This document shows, piece by piece, positions 1 through 9,809 of a stretch of 64,000 nucleotides of DNA. The DNA lies in assembly GCA_021203515.1 (NCBI GenBank), contig JAJQAY010000140.1, positions 1 through 64,000 of the forward strand. Reading direction: 5' to 3'. The notes beneath the pieces were generated by a model. That model did not search any database, was not told the origin of the DNA, and saw nothing but the letters and a program-made list of their open reading frames with translations. Made by a program: the position numbers and the translations under genes. How positions within the stretch are numbered: position 1 is the first letter of the stretch; the number at the start of each line of letters is the position of its first letter. This DNA is from Bacteroides sp. (GTDB lineage Bacteria > Bacteroidota > Bacteroidia > Bacteroidales > Bacteroidaceae).

Positions 1-51
1 CGGTACACACAAGATTAAAACAGACAATTCCGAAAAATAATATAAATATAT

Positions 52-59
52 TATCTTTG
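52..59 (+). promoter_or_regulatory. Bacteroides -7 box for the ABC-F gene
   Basis: TATCTTTG matches the Bacteroides -7 consensus TAnnTTTG and lies 23 nt before the ATG at 83. No clear TTTG is present about 20 nt further upstream, so only half of the promoter is supported. Confidence 0.5.
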
Positions 60-82
60 CGACTCATTTTAAAAAAGACACC

Positions 83-1716
83 ATGATTTCCATAGACGGA
101 CTCGCCGTAGAGTTTAGCGGCACCACCTTATTCAGTGATATATCCTTCGTCATCAACGAGAAAGACCGCATCGCCCTGATGGGAAAGAACGGTGCGGGAA
201 AGAGCACCTTGCTGAAAATCCTGGCAGGCGTGAGGCAGCCCACCCGCGGCAAGATTTCAGCACCGCGCGATTGCGTCATCGCCTATCTGCCCAACACCTG
301 ATGACGGAAGACGGACGCACCGTGTTTGAGGAAACGGCACAAGCCTTTACCCATCTGCACCAGATGGAGGCGGAGATAGACCGCCTGAACCGGGAACTAG
401 AAACCCGCACGGACTACGAAAGCGACAGCTACATGGAGCTTATCGAGAAGGTGTCCGCCCTGAGCGAGAAGTTCTACGCCATCGACACCACCAACTACGA
501 AGAGGATGTGGAGAAGGCCCTGCTCGGCCTGGGCTTCACCCGCGAGGACTTCGCCCGCCAGACGAGCGACTTCAGCGGCGGATGGCGTATGCGCATCGAG
601 CTTGCCAAGCTGTTGCTGCAAAAGCCGGACGTGCTGCTGCTGGATGAGCCGACCAATCACCTCGACATCGAGTCTATACAGTGGTTGGAGGACTTCCTTA
701 TTAATAATGGTAAGGCGGTTATCGTCATCAGCCACGACCGCAAGTTTGTGGACAACATCACCACCCGCACCATCGAGGTGACGATGGGCCGCATCTATGA
801 CTACAAAGTGAACTACTCCAAATACCTGGAACTGCGCAAGGAGCGCCGCGAGCAACAGCAGAAGGCCTACGACGAGCAGCAGAAGTTCATAGCCGAGACG
901 CGGGAGTTTATCGAGCGCTTCAAAGGCACTTACTCCAAGACCCTGCAAGTGCAGAGCCGCGTGAAGATGCTGGAGAAGCTGGAACTGCTGGAAGTGGACG
1001 AGGAGAATACGTTGGCCTTGAGGTTGAAACTCCCGCCTTCGCCGCGTTCGGGCAACTATCCCGTGACGATGGAGGGCGTGGGCAAGACGTATGGCGACCA
1101 CGTGGTGTTCAAGAATGCCAACCTGACGATAGAGCGAGGCGACAAAGTGGCCTTTGTGGGCAAGAACGGCGAGGGTAAATCGACGCTGGTGAAGTGCATC
1201 ATGCAGGAGATAGAGCATGAAGGCACGCTCACCATCGGACACAACGTGCAGATAGGTTACTTCGCCCAGAACCAAGCATCGCTGCTGGACGAGAACTTGA
1301 CGGTGTTTCAGACGATAGACGACGTAGCCAAAGGAGAAATTCGCAATAAGATACGCGACTTGCTGGGCGCTTTTATGTTTGGCGGCCCGGAGGAGTCGAT
1401 GAAGAAGGTGAAGGTGCTTTCGGGCGGAGAACGCACGCGGCTTGCCATGATTAAGCTGCTGCTGGAACCCGTGAACCTGCTTATTCTGGATGAGCCTACC
1501 AACCACCTCGACATGAAAACAAAAGACATCCTGAAGCAGGCGCTGATGGATTTTGACGGCACGCTGATTGTCGTCAGCCACGACCGCGACTTCCTCGACG
1601 GGCTGGTGACAAAGGTCTACGAGTTTGGCAACAAGCGGGTGACCGAGCACCTAAGCGGCATCTACGAATTCTTGGAGAAGAAACGGATGGATTCACTCCG
1701 CGAGCTGGAACGGTAA
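83..1716 (+). pseudogene. ABC-F family ATPase (Uup/ribosome-associated type), one frameshift as read
   Basis: A soluble protein with two ABC ATPase domains and no membrane segments, the architecture of ABC-F factors that act on the ribosome. The first domain has Walker A GKNGAGKST, signature FSGGWRMR and Walker B LLLDEPTNHLD. The second has GKNGEGKST, LSGGERTRL and LILDEPTNHLD. The charged linker between them (around residues 240-310) is typical. Reading frame 83-301 stops, and the protein resumes in another frame from about 292. Restoring one C in the run CCC at 290-292 gives Tyr-Leu-Pro-Gln-His-Leu-Met and a continuous protein of 544 residues, the usual family length. The break is therefore probably a homopolymer error. 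Substrate or drug-resistance role cannot be read from the sequence. Confidence 0.9.
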
Positions 1717-1793
1717 ACTTTCATTAACTTACTTTCCGCAACAAACGGTTCGCTTCTATTGTTTTATCTTATAAACTTATAACTACAAAAAAG

Positions 1794-3203
1794 ATGAAAC
1801 AATATGATGCTATCATCATAGGCTTCGGCAAAGGCGGGAAACTACTGGCTGCCGAACTTGCCAACCGCAACTGGAAAGTGGCAATCGTTGAACGTTCTCC
1901 ACAAATGTATGGCGGAACATGTGTCAACGTTGGGTGCATCCCTACCAAAACTCTCATTCACGAATCGGAACAAGCCGAGCAACAGTGCCAGAATGATTAT
2001 GACAAACAATCCAAGGCCTATACGCTCGCCGTGGGCCGGAAGAACAAGCTCGTCTCATTCCTGCGGGAGAAGAATTACGAGAACGTAAACATGCATCCCA
2101 ACATCACGCTCTACGACGGGGTGGCTTCTTTCACCTCCGGCGACACGATAAAGGTGACATCCTTCGGCAACAAGGACACTCTGCTCCGGGGGAAGGAAAT
2201 CTTTATCAATACCGGCTCCACCCCTATCCTGCCCGACGTGGAGGGGCTCAACCAGAGCAAACGGGTGTACACCAGCGAAACATTGCTGCAACAAGACCAA
2301 CTCCCCGCCCGCCTGCTCATTGTGGGAGCCGGGGCCATCGGACTGGAATTTGCTACGATCTATGCAGGCTTCGGAAGCCAGGTCACCCTGCTCGAAGGCG
2401 GAAACCGCTTCATGCCCAAGGCCGACCGGGACATTGCCGAATGCATGATGGAGTCCTTAAAGAGGAAACGCATCGATATACGCCTGAATGCGCAGGTCTT
2501 GTCGGCACACGACACTCCGTGCGGCCTCGCCCTTACGTATATGGACCGCCGCGACAGCACGACCTATCTCCTCGAAGGGGATGCCCTGCTGCTTGCCACC
2601 GGACGAAGGCCGATGACCGACGAACTGAACCTGCACGCAGCCGGTATACAGACCGATGCACGCGGCGGTATCGTGGTGGACGAGCATCTGCACACGGCTT
2701 CCCCGCACATCTGGGCACTGGGCGATGTCAGGGGCGGAGCACAATTCGATTATCTGTCCATAGACGACTATCGCATCATCACCGACCAACTGTTCGGCAA
2801 CAAGAAGCGCAACACGGAAGACCGCCTGCCGGTGCCCTATGCCATCTTTACCAATCCGCCGCTGGCACATATCGGGGTGACGGAAGAGGAAGCCGTGAAG
2901 CGCGGGATTGCCATTCAGGTGTTCCGCATTCCGGCATCGGCCATTCCGCGTGCCCGCACGCTGCAATGCATGGACGGCATGATGAAGGCCGTTGTCAACG
3001 CACATACGGGGCGCATCATAGGCTGCACGCTGCTTTGTGTCGATACACCGGAGGTCATCAATACCGTGTCGCTGGCGATAAAGAGTAAACTACATTACAG
3101 CGCCTTGCGCGACTTTATCTTTACACACCCCAGCATGAATGAAGGTTTAAACATTTTATTCAAGGCTTTTTTAGTATCTTGCATTTGGCAGTTAAATGAT
3201 TAA
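1794..3203 (+). CDS. FAD-dependent pyridine nucleotide-disulfide oxidoreductase (RclA/mercuric-reductase-like)
   Basis: A class I flavin disulfide reductase of 469 residues. An N-terminal FAD-binding motif GFGKGG lies at residues 10-15 and the redox-active pair Cys43-Cys48 sits in CVNVGC. A second nucleotide-binding motif GAGAIGLEFA follows near residue 180, then the FAD motif ALGDV, and the C-terminal dimerisation motif with HPSMNEG supplies the catalytic His-Glu. It lacks lipoyl-dehydrogenase context and has no N-terminal metal-binding domain, so RclA-like or a related reductase fits best. The last dozen residues (FLVSCIWQLND) look unlike the family and could reflect a small indel near the end. 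The promoter of the downstream metal-efflux genes lies inside its 3' end. Confidence 0.85.
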   Translation: MKQYDAIIIGFGKGGKLLAAELANRNWKVAIVERSPQMYGGTCVNVGCIPTKTLIHESEQAEQQCQNDYDKQSKAYTLAVGRKNKLVSFLREKNYENVNMHPNITLYDGVASFTSGDTIKVTSFGNKDTLLRGKEIFINTGSTPILPDVEGLNQSKRVYTSETLLQQDQLPARLLIVGAGAIGLEFATIYAGFGSQVTLLEGGNRFMPKADRDIAECMMESLKRKRIDIRLNAQVLSAHDTPCGLALTYMDRRDSTTYLLEGDALLLATGRRPMTDELNLHAAGIQTDARGGIVVDEHLHTASPHIWALGDVRGGAQFDYLSIDDYRIITDQLFGNKKRNTEDRLPVPYAIFTNPPLAHIGVTEEEAVKRGIAIQVFRIPASAIPRARTLQCMDGMMKAVVNAHTGRIIGCTLLCVDTPEVINTVSLAIKSKLHYSALRDFIFTHPSMNEGLNILFKAFLVSCIWQLND

Positions 3204-3215
3204 CCTCTATCTTTG
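3184..3215 (+). promoter_or_regulatory. Promoter of the metal-efflux operon
   Basis: A full Bacteroides promoter: -33 box TTTG at 3184-3187, 20 nt spacer, -7 box TATCTTTG at 3208-3215. It overlaps the last codons of the upstream oxidoreductase gene and sits 21 nt before the ATG at 3237. Confidence 0.65.
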
Positions 3216-3236
3216 CGACCTGTCAAAGATGGAGAA

Positions 3237-3644
3237 ATGAAAAAGAAACGGTACATCGCATACTTCCTGTTTTTTATCAGCATGGTCATGTTGGTCGTAC
3301 CGGTCATTCCCCATCATCACCACGACAATGGCCTGATCTGCATGAAGAACGACTTGCCCGCCGAAGGGTGTTGCCACCATGCAGGGGCTTGCAATGAGCA
3401 TTGCTGCTGCGACACGGGGTGCATGACGACTCATTTCTATCAGCAGGCACCCAGTTCGGACAGCAATAACTTGCATCCGGACTTTGTATGAGTGACTCCT
3501 CTATTCTCCTATTCCATCCTGAAACTGCTTATACTGCCTGAGGAAACATGTATCAGGCGGGAATTCATCTATCTGGAGTCTCTTCACGGCACATTTATTA
3601 CTTGTGCCGCCGGACTTCGCGCCCCTCCCCGCGTTCTTGCTTGA
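3237..3644 (+). pseudogene. DUF6769-like His/Cys-rich small membrane-anchored protein, in-frame UGA as read
   Basis: The product starts MKKKRYIAYFLFFISMVMLV, a signal anchor, followed by four consecutive His residues and many Cys and His residues (GCCHH, HCCCDTGC), so it probably binds metal outside the inner membrane. The ATG at 3237 is preferred over an upstream TTG in the same frame because that TTG lies inside the -7 box. A TGA at 3489-3491 ends the open frame at 84 residues. The same frame then stays open for 50 more codons to a TGA at 3642 and encodes a coherent tail (KLLILPEETC, LHGTFITCAAGLRAPP). This looks like the normal C-terminus of the family with Trp (TGG) changed to TGA. It precedes the efflux adaptor, so a metal-handling role is inferred. 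Confidence 0.65.
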
Positions 3645-3657
3645 AGACAATCGTTTT

Positions 3658-3747
3658 CACCACAGATTACACAGATTAACGCAGATTATCTATTTTGATA
3701 ATCAACAGTTTAATCTCAGTCTGTGTTAATCGGTGTAATCTGTGGTG
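3658..3747. repeat. Long imperfect inverted repeat (CACCACAGATTACAC family)
   Basis: Arms CACCACAGATTACAC at 3658-3672 and GTGTAATCTGTGGTG at 3733-3747 are perfect complements. Further pairing continues inward with ACAGATTAA / TTAATCTCAG-type segments. It lies between the small metal-binding gene and the adaptor gene. Related palindromes occur at 27416, 18321 and 56003. It may attenuate or terminate transcription or stabilise mRNA; this is inferred from structure only. Confidence 0.7.
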
Positions 3748-3785
3748 CTTTTAGTATCCCAATAACAAGTAAGAACAAAATCAGC

Positions 3786-4982
3786 ATGAAGAAGTATTTA
3801 TTCATGGGAGTTGTAGGATTATTCCTGCTGGGCTCCTGCAATAGTAAGTCCGAAGAAGGACATGATCACGGAACAGAAGCACATGCCCACGAAGGGCACG
3901 ACCACGAGAGTGAAGGTCACGAGGGACACGACCACGGTGCGGAAGCTGCCTCCGGTCATAGTGACGAAATCATATTGCCCCCTGCCAAAGCCCAGGCCGC
4001 AGGTGTGGAGGCAAGCATCATCAAGCCGGGAACGTTTCATCAGGTCATCAAGACCAGTGGCCAGGTACTGGCGGCACAGGGTGATGAGAGTGTAGCCGTT
4101 GCCACAGTGGCAGGGGTCGTATCTTTCCGGGGAAAGGTGGTTGAAGGGATGAGTGTGGGCAAAGGCACACCACTCGTACTGCTTTCTTCCAAGAATATGG
4201 CGGACGGCGACCCGGCGCAAAGGGCACGCATCGCCTACGAAACCGCCCAAAAAGAATATGAACGGATGAAAGCGCTGCTCCCCAATAAGATTGCATCCGA
4301 AAAGGATTTTGCACAAGCCGAGCAGGCTTATGAGAACGCCCGCATCAGCTATGAGGCAGTCGCCAAGAACCATTCGCCCCAAGGGCAGGCGGTGACCTCG
4401 CCTATCAGCGGATATGTGAAAAGCCTGCTGGTGAAGGAAGGGGATTATGTGACTGTAGGCCAGCCGCTGGTCAGTGTGATGCAAAACCGCAAGTTATTCC
4501 TGCGTGCCGATGTTTCGGAGAAGTATTATCCGTATCTGCGCACAATCGGCTCCGCTAATTTCTGCACTCCCTATAATAATAAGGTATATGCGCTGAAGGA
4601 GTTGGACGGACGGCTGCTTTCCTATGGGAAGGCATCGGGCGGCAACAGTTATTATGTGCCCGTCACGTTCGAGTTCGACAATAAAGGGGACATCATTCCC
4701 GGAGCATTCGTTGAGATATTCCTGCTTTCGTCTCCGATGGAGAATGTTATAGCACTGCCTCATACGGCGCTGACCGAGGAGCAAGGCAGTTTCTTCGTCT
4801 ACCTGCAAGTGGATGAAGAGGGATACCGCAAGCAACTCGTTACGCTCGGTGCCGACAATGACGAAAGCGTACAAATCCTCTCGGGCGTGAAGCCGGACGA
4901 CAAGGTGGTTGTCAAGGGGGCTTACCAGGTGAAGCTGGCCGGGGCGACGAATGCAATACCGGCACATAGCCACGAACACTAA
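3786..4982 (+). CDS. Heavy-metal efflux RND periplasmic adaptor (CusB/CzcB family lipoprotein)
   Basis: Membrane-fusion subunit that links the RND pump to the outer-membrane channel. The start at 3786 gives a lipoprotein signal with lipobox LGSC, so Cys is lipidated and the protein is anchored in the periplasm. A His-rich stretch follows directly (repeated GHDHE/GHDHG motifs over about 45 residues), a metal-binding segment common in CzcB/CusB relatives. The barrel-sandwich and helical hairpin region is visible as AYETAQKEYERMKALLPNKI, followed by a lipoyl-like half (SPISGYVKSLLVKEGDYV) and the membrane-proximal domain. It is 398 residues, a normal length. An in-frame upstream ATG at 3723 would run through the inverted repeat and is rejected. 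It is followed by the pump gene after 112 nt. The metal cannot be assigned. Confidence 0.92.
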   Translation: MKKYLFMGVVGLFLLGSCNSKSEEGHDHGTEAHAHEGHDHESEGHEGHDHGAEAASGHSDEIILPPAKAQAAGVEASIIKPGTFHQVIKTSGQVLAAQGDESVAVATVAGVVSFRGKVVEGMSVGKGTPLVLLSSKNMADGDPAQRARIAYETAQKEYERMKALLPNKIASEKDFAQAEQAYENARISYEAVAKNHSPQGQAVTSPISGYVKSLLVKEGDYVTVGQPLVSVMQNRKLFLRADVSEKYYPYLRTIGSANFCTPYNNKVYALKELDGRLLSYGKASGGNSYYVPVTFEFDNKGDIIPGAFVEIFLLSSPMENVIALPHTALTEEQGSFFVYLQVDEEGYRKQLVTLGADNDESVQILSGVKPDDKVVVKGAYQVKLAGATNAIPAHSHEH

Positions 4983-5094
4983 TTTTAGTTATAAGCTATG
5001 AGTGATAAGTTATTCGCGGATGTTTCCTGCGGCATAATAACGTCTTCTTTGCAAGCAAATAACTCATAACTTATAACTCATAACTCCAAAAATC

Positions 5095-8000
5095 ATGTTA
5101 AACAAGATTATACAATTTTCTCTTCAGAACCGTATTCTGGTATTGGTAGCATCGGTTCTGTTGCTGATTGGCAGCACATACACCGCTATGCATACGGAAG
5201 TGGATGTGTTCCCCGACCTGAATGCGCCGACCGTGGTTATCATGACCGAAGCAAACGGCATGGCAGCCGAAGAAGTGGAGCAACTCGTGACGTTTCCGGT
5301 AGAGACTGCCGTGAACGGAGCAACGGGTGTGCGCCGGGTACGTTCATCTTCTACAAACGGGTTCTCCGTGGTCTGGGTGGAATTTGACTGGGACACGGAC
5401 ATCTATCTGGCCCGTCAGATTGTCAGCGAGAAACTGGCAGTGGTGGGCGAGTCCCTCCCCGCCAATGTGGGCAAGCCGACGCTGGGCCCGCAATCTTCAA
5501 TCCTAGGCGAAATGCTGATTGTAGGCCTGACGGCCGACTCGACCTCGATACTCGACCTGCGAACGATTGCGGACTGGACTATCCGCCCGCGACTGCTCTC
5601 TACCGTGGGCGTGGCACAAGTGGCCGTGCTGGGCGGCGACATCAAGGAGTATCAGATACAACTCGACCCGGAACGGATGCGCCATTACGGGGTGACGCTG
5701 AACGAGGTGATGAACGCCACGCGCGACATGAACCTGAATGCCAACGGCGGCGTACTCTATGAATATGGAAATGAATACATCGTGCGCGGCGTACTCTCTA
5801 CCGACCGGGTGGAGCAACTGGCAAAGGCTGTAGTGAAGATACAAGGAGACACCTCGTCTCCTATTCTCCTCGAAGACATTGCCGACGTGCGCATCGGAGC
5901 CAAACTGCCGAAGCTGGGCACGGCATCGGAACGCGGCAAACCGGCGGTGCTGATGACTATCACCAAGCAGCCCGCTACCAGTACGCTGGAACTGACCGAC
6001 AAACTGGAAGCCTCTCTGAAAGACTTGCAGAAGAACCTGCCGCCCGATGTAAAAGTAAGTACGGACATCTTCCGCCAAAGCCGGTTTATAGAAAGCCCTA
6101 TCGGCAATGTGCAGAAGTCGCTGTTCGAAGGCGGTATCTTTGTCGTTATCGTGCTGTTTCTGTTCCTTGCCAATGTGCGGACGACCGTGATTTCATTGGT
6201 GACGCTGCCGTTGTCGCTGATTGCTTCGTTGCTGACACTGCACTACATGGGCTTCACCATCAACACCATGAGCCTCGGCGGACTGGCTATTGCCATCGGT
6301 TCGCTGGTGGACGACGCCATTGTGGACGTGGAAAATGTGCACAAGCGGCTGCGCGAGAACCGGTTGAAACAGGAAGGAGAACGTTTGCCGATACTGAAAG
6401 TGGTGTTCAACGCTTCGAAGGAGGTGCGTATGCCTATTCTGAACTCGACGTTGATTATCGTGGTGAGCTTCGTGCCGCTGTTCTTCCTGAGTGGAATGGA
6501 AGGCAGGATGCTGGTGCCGCTGGGCATTGCGTTTATCGTGGCGTTGGCGGCTTCTACCGTGGTGGCGCTGACGGTGACACCGGTGCTTTGCTCCTATCTG
6601 CTGGGCAAAGAAAAGGAGAAAGAAGGGAAACGCTCTACGGGCGATGCCTTTGTGGCGCGCAAGATGAAGCAATGGTACGGTGCGGCATTGACGTTTGTAC
6701 TGGGGCATAAGAAAAGTGTGTTGGGTGGTACTATCGGGCTGTTTATTGTGGCCTTGGTGTGCTTCTTCACACTGGGGCGGTCGTTCCTTCCGCCCTTCAA
6801 CGAGGGATCGTTCACTATCAATATTTCATCCCTACCGGGCATTTCGCTCGAAGAGAGTGACAAGATGGGACACCGGGCCGAAGAGTTGCTGCTTTCCATC
6901 CCCGAGATACAGACCGTGGCGCGCAAGACCGGATGTGCCGAGTTGGACGAGCACGCTCTGGGCGTGAACGTTTCCGAAATCGAAGCACCTTTTGGACTGA
7001 AAGACCGTTCGCGCAGCGAACTCATAACCGATGTGCGCGAGAAGCTGGGCACGATTATCGGGGCGAACGTAGAAATCGGACAGCCTATCAGCCACCGCAT
7101 CGACGCCATGCTATCGGGCGCAAAAGCGAATATTGCCATCAAGCTGTTTGGCGACGACCTGAACCGGATGTTCGCCCTGGGCAACGAGATAAAGGGCGCT
7201 ATTCAGGACATTCCCGGCATTGCCGACCTGAATGTGGAGCAGCAGATTGAACGTCCGCAACTCATTATCTCGCCCAAGCGGGAGGTGCTCGCCAAATATG
7301 GCATTTCGCTGCCTGAATTCTCCGAGTTCGTCAACGTATCCCTCGCGGGTGAAACCATATCCCAAGTATACGAGCAGGGCAAGAGCTTCGACCTGACCGT
7401 GCGCGTCAGGGACGACTTGCGCGACGAGATGGAGAAGATGCGCAACCTGATGATTGATACCGGCGACGGACGGAAAGTGCCGCTGAACTATGTGGCGGAA
7501 GTCCGTTCTGCGATGGGCCCCAATACCATCAGCCGTGAGAACGTGAAACGGAAAATCGTTATCTCCGCCAATGTGGCCGACCGCGACCTGCGCAGTGTGG
7601 TGAATGATATACAAGACCGCGTGGACCGGCAAATCAAGCTGCCGGAGGGGTATCACATCGAATACGGCGGTCAGTTTGAAAGCGAACAGGCGGCAAGCCG
7701 CACGCTGGCGCTGACGTCGTTCATGTCTATCGTGGTAATCTTCCTGCTGCTCTATCACGAGTTTCGCAGCGTGAAGGAGAGTGCGATTATTCTTATTAAC
7801 CTGCCGTTAGCGCTGATTGGCGGTGTGTTTGCATTGCTCACCACGACGGGGGAGGTCAGTATTCCGGCTATCATCGGTTTCATTTCTCTGTTCGGCATCG
7901 CTACCCGAAACGGGATGTTGCTCATCAGCCACTACAACCATTTGCAGCGCGAAGAGGGGTATAGTGTCTACGACAGTGTGATACGCGGCTTGCTAGACCG

Positions 8001-8211
8001 GTTGAACCCGATTTTGATGACGGCGCTTTCCAGTGCCCTCGCCCTTATTCCGTTGGCTCTGAGTGGCGACCTGCCGGGCAACGAGATACAAAGTCCGATG
8101 GCTAAGGTAATCCTTGGCGGACTTTTAACATCTACGTTCCTGAACGGTTTCATCATTCCGATTGTTTACCTGATGATGAAACGGGGGAGGGGGAATTCAG
8201 TAGTTAAGTAG
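5095..8211 (+). CDS. Heavy-metal efflux RND inner-membrane pump (CzcA/CusA family)
   Basis: Proton-driven transporter of 1038 residues that moves metal cations from the periplasm or cytoplasm to the outside through its partner channel. The N-terminal TM helix (IIQFSLQNRILVLVASVLLL), two large periplasmic loops and two blocks of TM helices are visible. The diagnostic TM4 segment reads AIGSLVDDAIVDVENVHKRL, which places it in the heavy-metal-efflux class rather than the drug-efflux HAE class. The motif differs from canonical CusA (one Asp more), so Cu/Ag specificity is not supported and the substrate stays open. It ends next to a block of tandem repeats and a repeat element that separate it from the channel gene. 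Confidence 0.95.
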   Translation: MLNKIIQFSLQNRILVLVASVLLLIGSTYTAMHTEVDVFPDLNAPTVVIMTEANGMAAEEVEQLVTFPVETAVNGATGVRRVRSSSTNGFSVVWVEFDWDTDIYLARQIVSEKLAVVGESLPANVGKPTLGPQSSILGEMLIVGLTADSTSILDLRTIADWTIRPRLLSTVGVAQVAVLGGDIKEYQIQLDPERMRHYGVTLNEVMNATRDMNLNANGGVLYEYGNEYIVRGVLSTDRVEQLAKAVVKIQGDTSSPILLEDIADVRIGAKLPKLGTASERGKPAVLMTITKQPATSTLELTDKLEASLKDLQKNLPPDVKVSTDIFRQSRFIESPIGNVQKSLFEGGIFVVIVLFLFLANVRTTVISLVTLPLSLIASLLTLHYMGFTINTMSLGGLAIAIGSLVDDAIVDVENVHKRLRENRLKQEGERLPILKVVFNASKEVRMPILNSTLIIVVSFVPLFFLSGMEGRMLVPLGIAFIVALAASTVVALTVTPVLCSYLLGKEKEKEGKRSTGDAFVARKMKQWYGAALTFVLGHKKSVLGGTIGLFIVALVCFFTLGRSFLPPFNEGSFTINISSLPGISLEESDKMGHRAEELLLSIPEIQTVARKTGCAELDEHALGVNVSEIEAPFGLKDRSRSELITDVREKLGTIIGANVEIGQPISHRIDAMLSGAKANIAIKLFGDDLNRMFALGNEIKGAIQDIPGIADLNVEQQIERPQLIISPKREVLAKYGISLPEFSEFVNVSLAGETISQVYEQGKSFDLTVRVRDDLRDEMEKMRNLMIDTGDGRKVPLNYVAEVRSAMGPNTISRENVKRKIVISANVADRDLRSVVNDIQDRVDRQIKLPEGYHIEYGGQFESEQAASRTLALTSFMSIVVIFLLLYHEFRSVKESAIILINLPLALIGGVFALLTTTGEVSIPAIIGFISLFGIATRNGMLLISHYNHLQREEGYSVYDSVIRGLLDRLNPILMTALSSALALIPLALSGDLPGNEIQSPMAKVILGGLLTSTFLNGFIIPIVYLMMKRGRGNSVVK

Positions 8212-8240
8212 TAAGTAGGTAAGCAGCAAGTAGAGATACA

Positions 8241-8350
8241 TAAGTATGGAGCCGAAAATGCGTAGGTATGTAGCCGAAAATGCGTAGGTATGTATTTTCA
8301 CCTACATAGGTATGTAGACAAAAATGCGTAGGTATGTATTTCCGGCTACA
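8241..8350. repeat. Tandem array, five units of exactly 22 bp
   Basis: Units start at 8241, 8263, 8285, 8307 and 8329. The consensus begins TAGGTATGTA and contains CCGAAAATGCG; units three and five carry the alternative ending CCTACA/GGCTACA. The array lies between the pump and channel genes of the efflux operon. No protein is encoded here. Confidence 0.8.
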
Positions 8351-8358
8351 TACTTATG

Positions 8359-8531
8359 CGTGAGTCCGATATAAAACTATCCCAATTCTCCTCCTCCTGG
8401 GAGGAGGAGTACCCGAAGGGGGAGGTGGTAGGTAAAGCAATCTACCTTTGAAAGAATAATTTTCTAGTTTTGTGCTCTCTACCACCCCGCCCGTTGGGCA
8501 CCCCTCCTCCCAGGAGGAGGGGAATTAAGTT
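8359..8531 (+). mobile_element. MITE-like repeat element, copy 1 (right end degenerate)
   Basis: It starts with CGTGAGTCCGATATA, a near match to the terminal inverted repeat of the intact copy at 51481. Two mirrored GC-rich arms follow: left arm with CTCCTCCTCCTGGGAGGAGG then GGGGGAGGTGGTAGG, right arm with CTACCACCCCGCC then CCTCCTCCCAGGAGGAGGGG. The matching right terminal repeat is not recognisable, so this copy is truncated or decayed. It is non-coding. Confidence 0.65.
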
Positions 8532-8586
8532 ACTATGGTAATTGTGCATATTAAATAAAGAATTCAGATATAATAATATAAAGACA

Positions 8587-9789
8587 ATGAATAAACGAAT
8601 ATTTATACTTAGTGCCGCCATCCTTATTTGCATAGGAGCAAACGCACAAAGTAACAGTAACGGCATCGATGCCATACTCCGCCAGATAGAGGCGAACAAC
8701 AAGGAGCTGCAAGCCAATGCGCAACTTATCTCCTCGCAGAAACTGGAGAACAGGACGGGAAATAATCTTCCCGACCCTACCCTCTCCTACTCTTATCTGT
8801 GGGGTCCAAAGAACAGTGGCGAGACGGTGGGTGAACTTACCGTTTCACAAAGCTTCGACTTTCCCACCTTGTATACCACACGCAGCAAGATGAACCGCCT
8901 CAAGACCGGAGCGCTGGATGCACAAGCCATAGCCATGCGTCAGCAGATATTGCTGCAAGCCAAAGAGGCTTGCCTGGACATCATCATGCTGCAACGCCAG
9001 CAGCAGCTACTCGACGAACGCTTGAAGAATGCCGAAGAGCTTTCCGCCATGTATGCCAAAAGGCTTGCCACGGGTGATGCGAACATACTGGAAACGAATA
9101 AAATCAATCTGGAACTGCTGAATGTGCGCACCGAAGCACGCATGAACAGTACGGCATTGAGCAATAAGCTAAATGAGCTGATTGCACTGAACGGCAATCG
9201 CCCGCTAATCGCTCCCGATGATTTCGAACAGACGGAGTACCCCACTGTCCCCTTGCCCACCGACTTCCGGCAGGTATGCGACGAACTTCTCGCCACCGAC
9301 CCCACCATGCAATCGCTCCACAGCGAAAGCGCCGCTGCCCGCAAGCAGATTTCAGCAAGCAAGCAAGGATGGCTGCCCAAACTGGAACTGGGCTATCGCC
9401 GCAATACGGAAACCGGACATCCGCTGAACGGCATTGTCGTGGGCTTCTCTTTCCCCCTATTCGAGAACCGCAACAAGGTTAAAATCGCCAAGACACAGGC
9501 ATCCGGCATCGACTACCAGAAAGAGAATGTAGAAATACAAGCCAGTTCCACCTTGTGGAAGCTTTATGAGGAGGTGCGCAACTTGCACGCATCTATGGAG
9601 GAATATCAACGCACCTTCCAACAACAGCAAGACTTGTCTCTGCTGAAACAAGCGCTTGTAGGGGGGCAAATCAGCATGATAGAGTATTTCGTGGAAATAT
9701 CGGTGGTCTATCAGAGCAAGACAAACCTCCTGCAACTGGAAAACCAGTATCAGAAGGCAATGGCGCAAATATACAAGAGCCGGCTGTAG
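8587..9789 (+). CDS. TolC-family outer-membrane channel of the metal-efflux system (CzcC/CusC-like)
   Basis: Outer-membrane partner of the RND pump encoded upstream. The start at 8587 (MNKRIFILSAAILICIGANA) gives a clean signal peptide ending in ANA-Q. The in-frame start at 8542 would add a segment without signal character. The rest consists of the two long alpha-helical repeats of the TolC fold, rich in Gln, Asn and Leu, with the conserved proline-rich entry LPDPTLSYSY after the first helix. Length is 400 residues, normal for the family. It is separated from the pump gene by about 375 bp of repeats, so its expression may be partly uncoupled from the pump. Confidence 0.9.
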   Translation: MNKRIFILSAAILICIGANAQSNSNGIDAILRQIEANNKELQANAQLISSQKLENRTGNNLPDPTLSYSYLWGPKNSGETVGELTVSQSFDFPTLYTTRSKMNRLKTGALDAQAIAMRQQILLQAKEACLDIIMLQRQQQLLDERLKNAEELSAMYAKRLATGDANILETNKINLELLNVRTEARMNSTALSNKLNELIALNGNRPLIAPDDFEQTEYPTVPLPTDFRQVCDELLATDPTMQSLHSESAAARKQISASKQGWLPKLELGYRRNTETGHPLNGIVVGFSFPLFENRNKVKIAKTQASGIDYQKENVEIQASSTLWKLYEEVRNLHASMEEYQRTFQQQQDLSLLKQALVGGQISMIEYFVEISVVYQSKTNLLQLENQYQKAMAQIYKSRL

Positions 9790-9809
9790 AGGAGTGCTTG
9801 CAAAAGAAG

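Noticed and set aside
290..300. Programmed ribosomal frameshift in the ABC-F gene
   Set aside because: There is no slippery heptamer or downstream stimulator, and many other genes show the same homopolymer pattern, so an error is simpler.
397..1650. 417-codon open frame on the minus strand opposite the ABC-F gene
   Set aside because: It is the antisense shadow of a GC-biased coding frame; its translation is His/Leu/Val-rich without domains, while the plus strand has clear ABC motifs.
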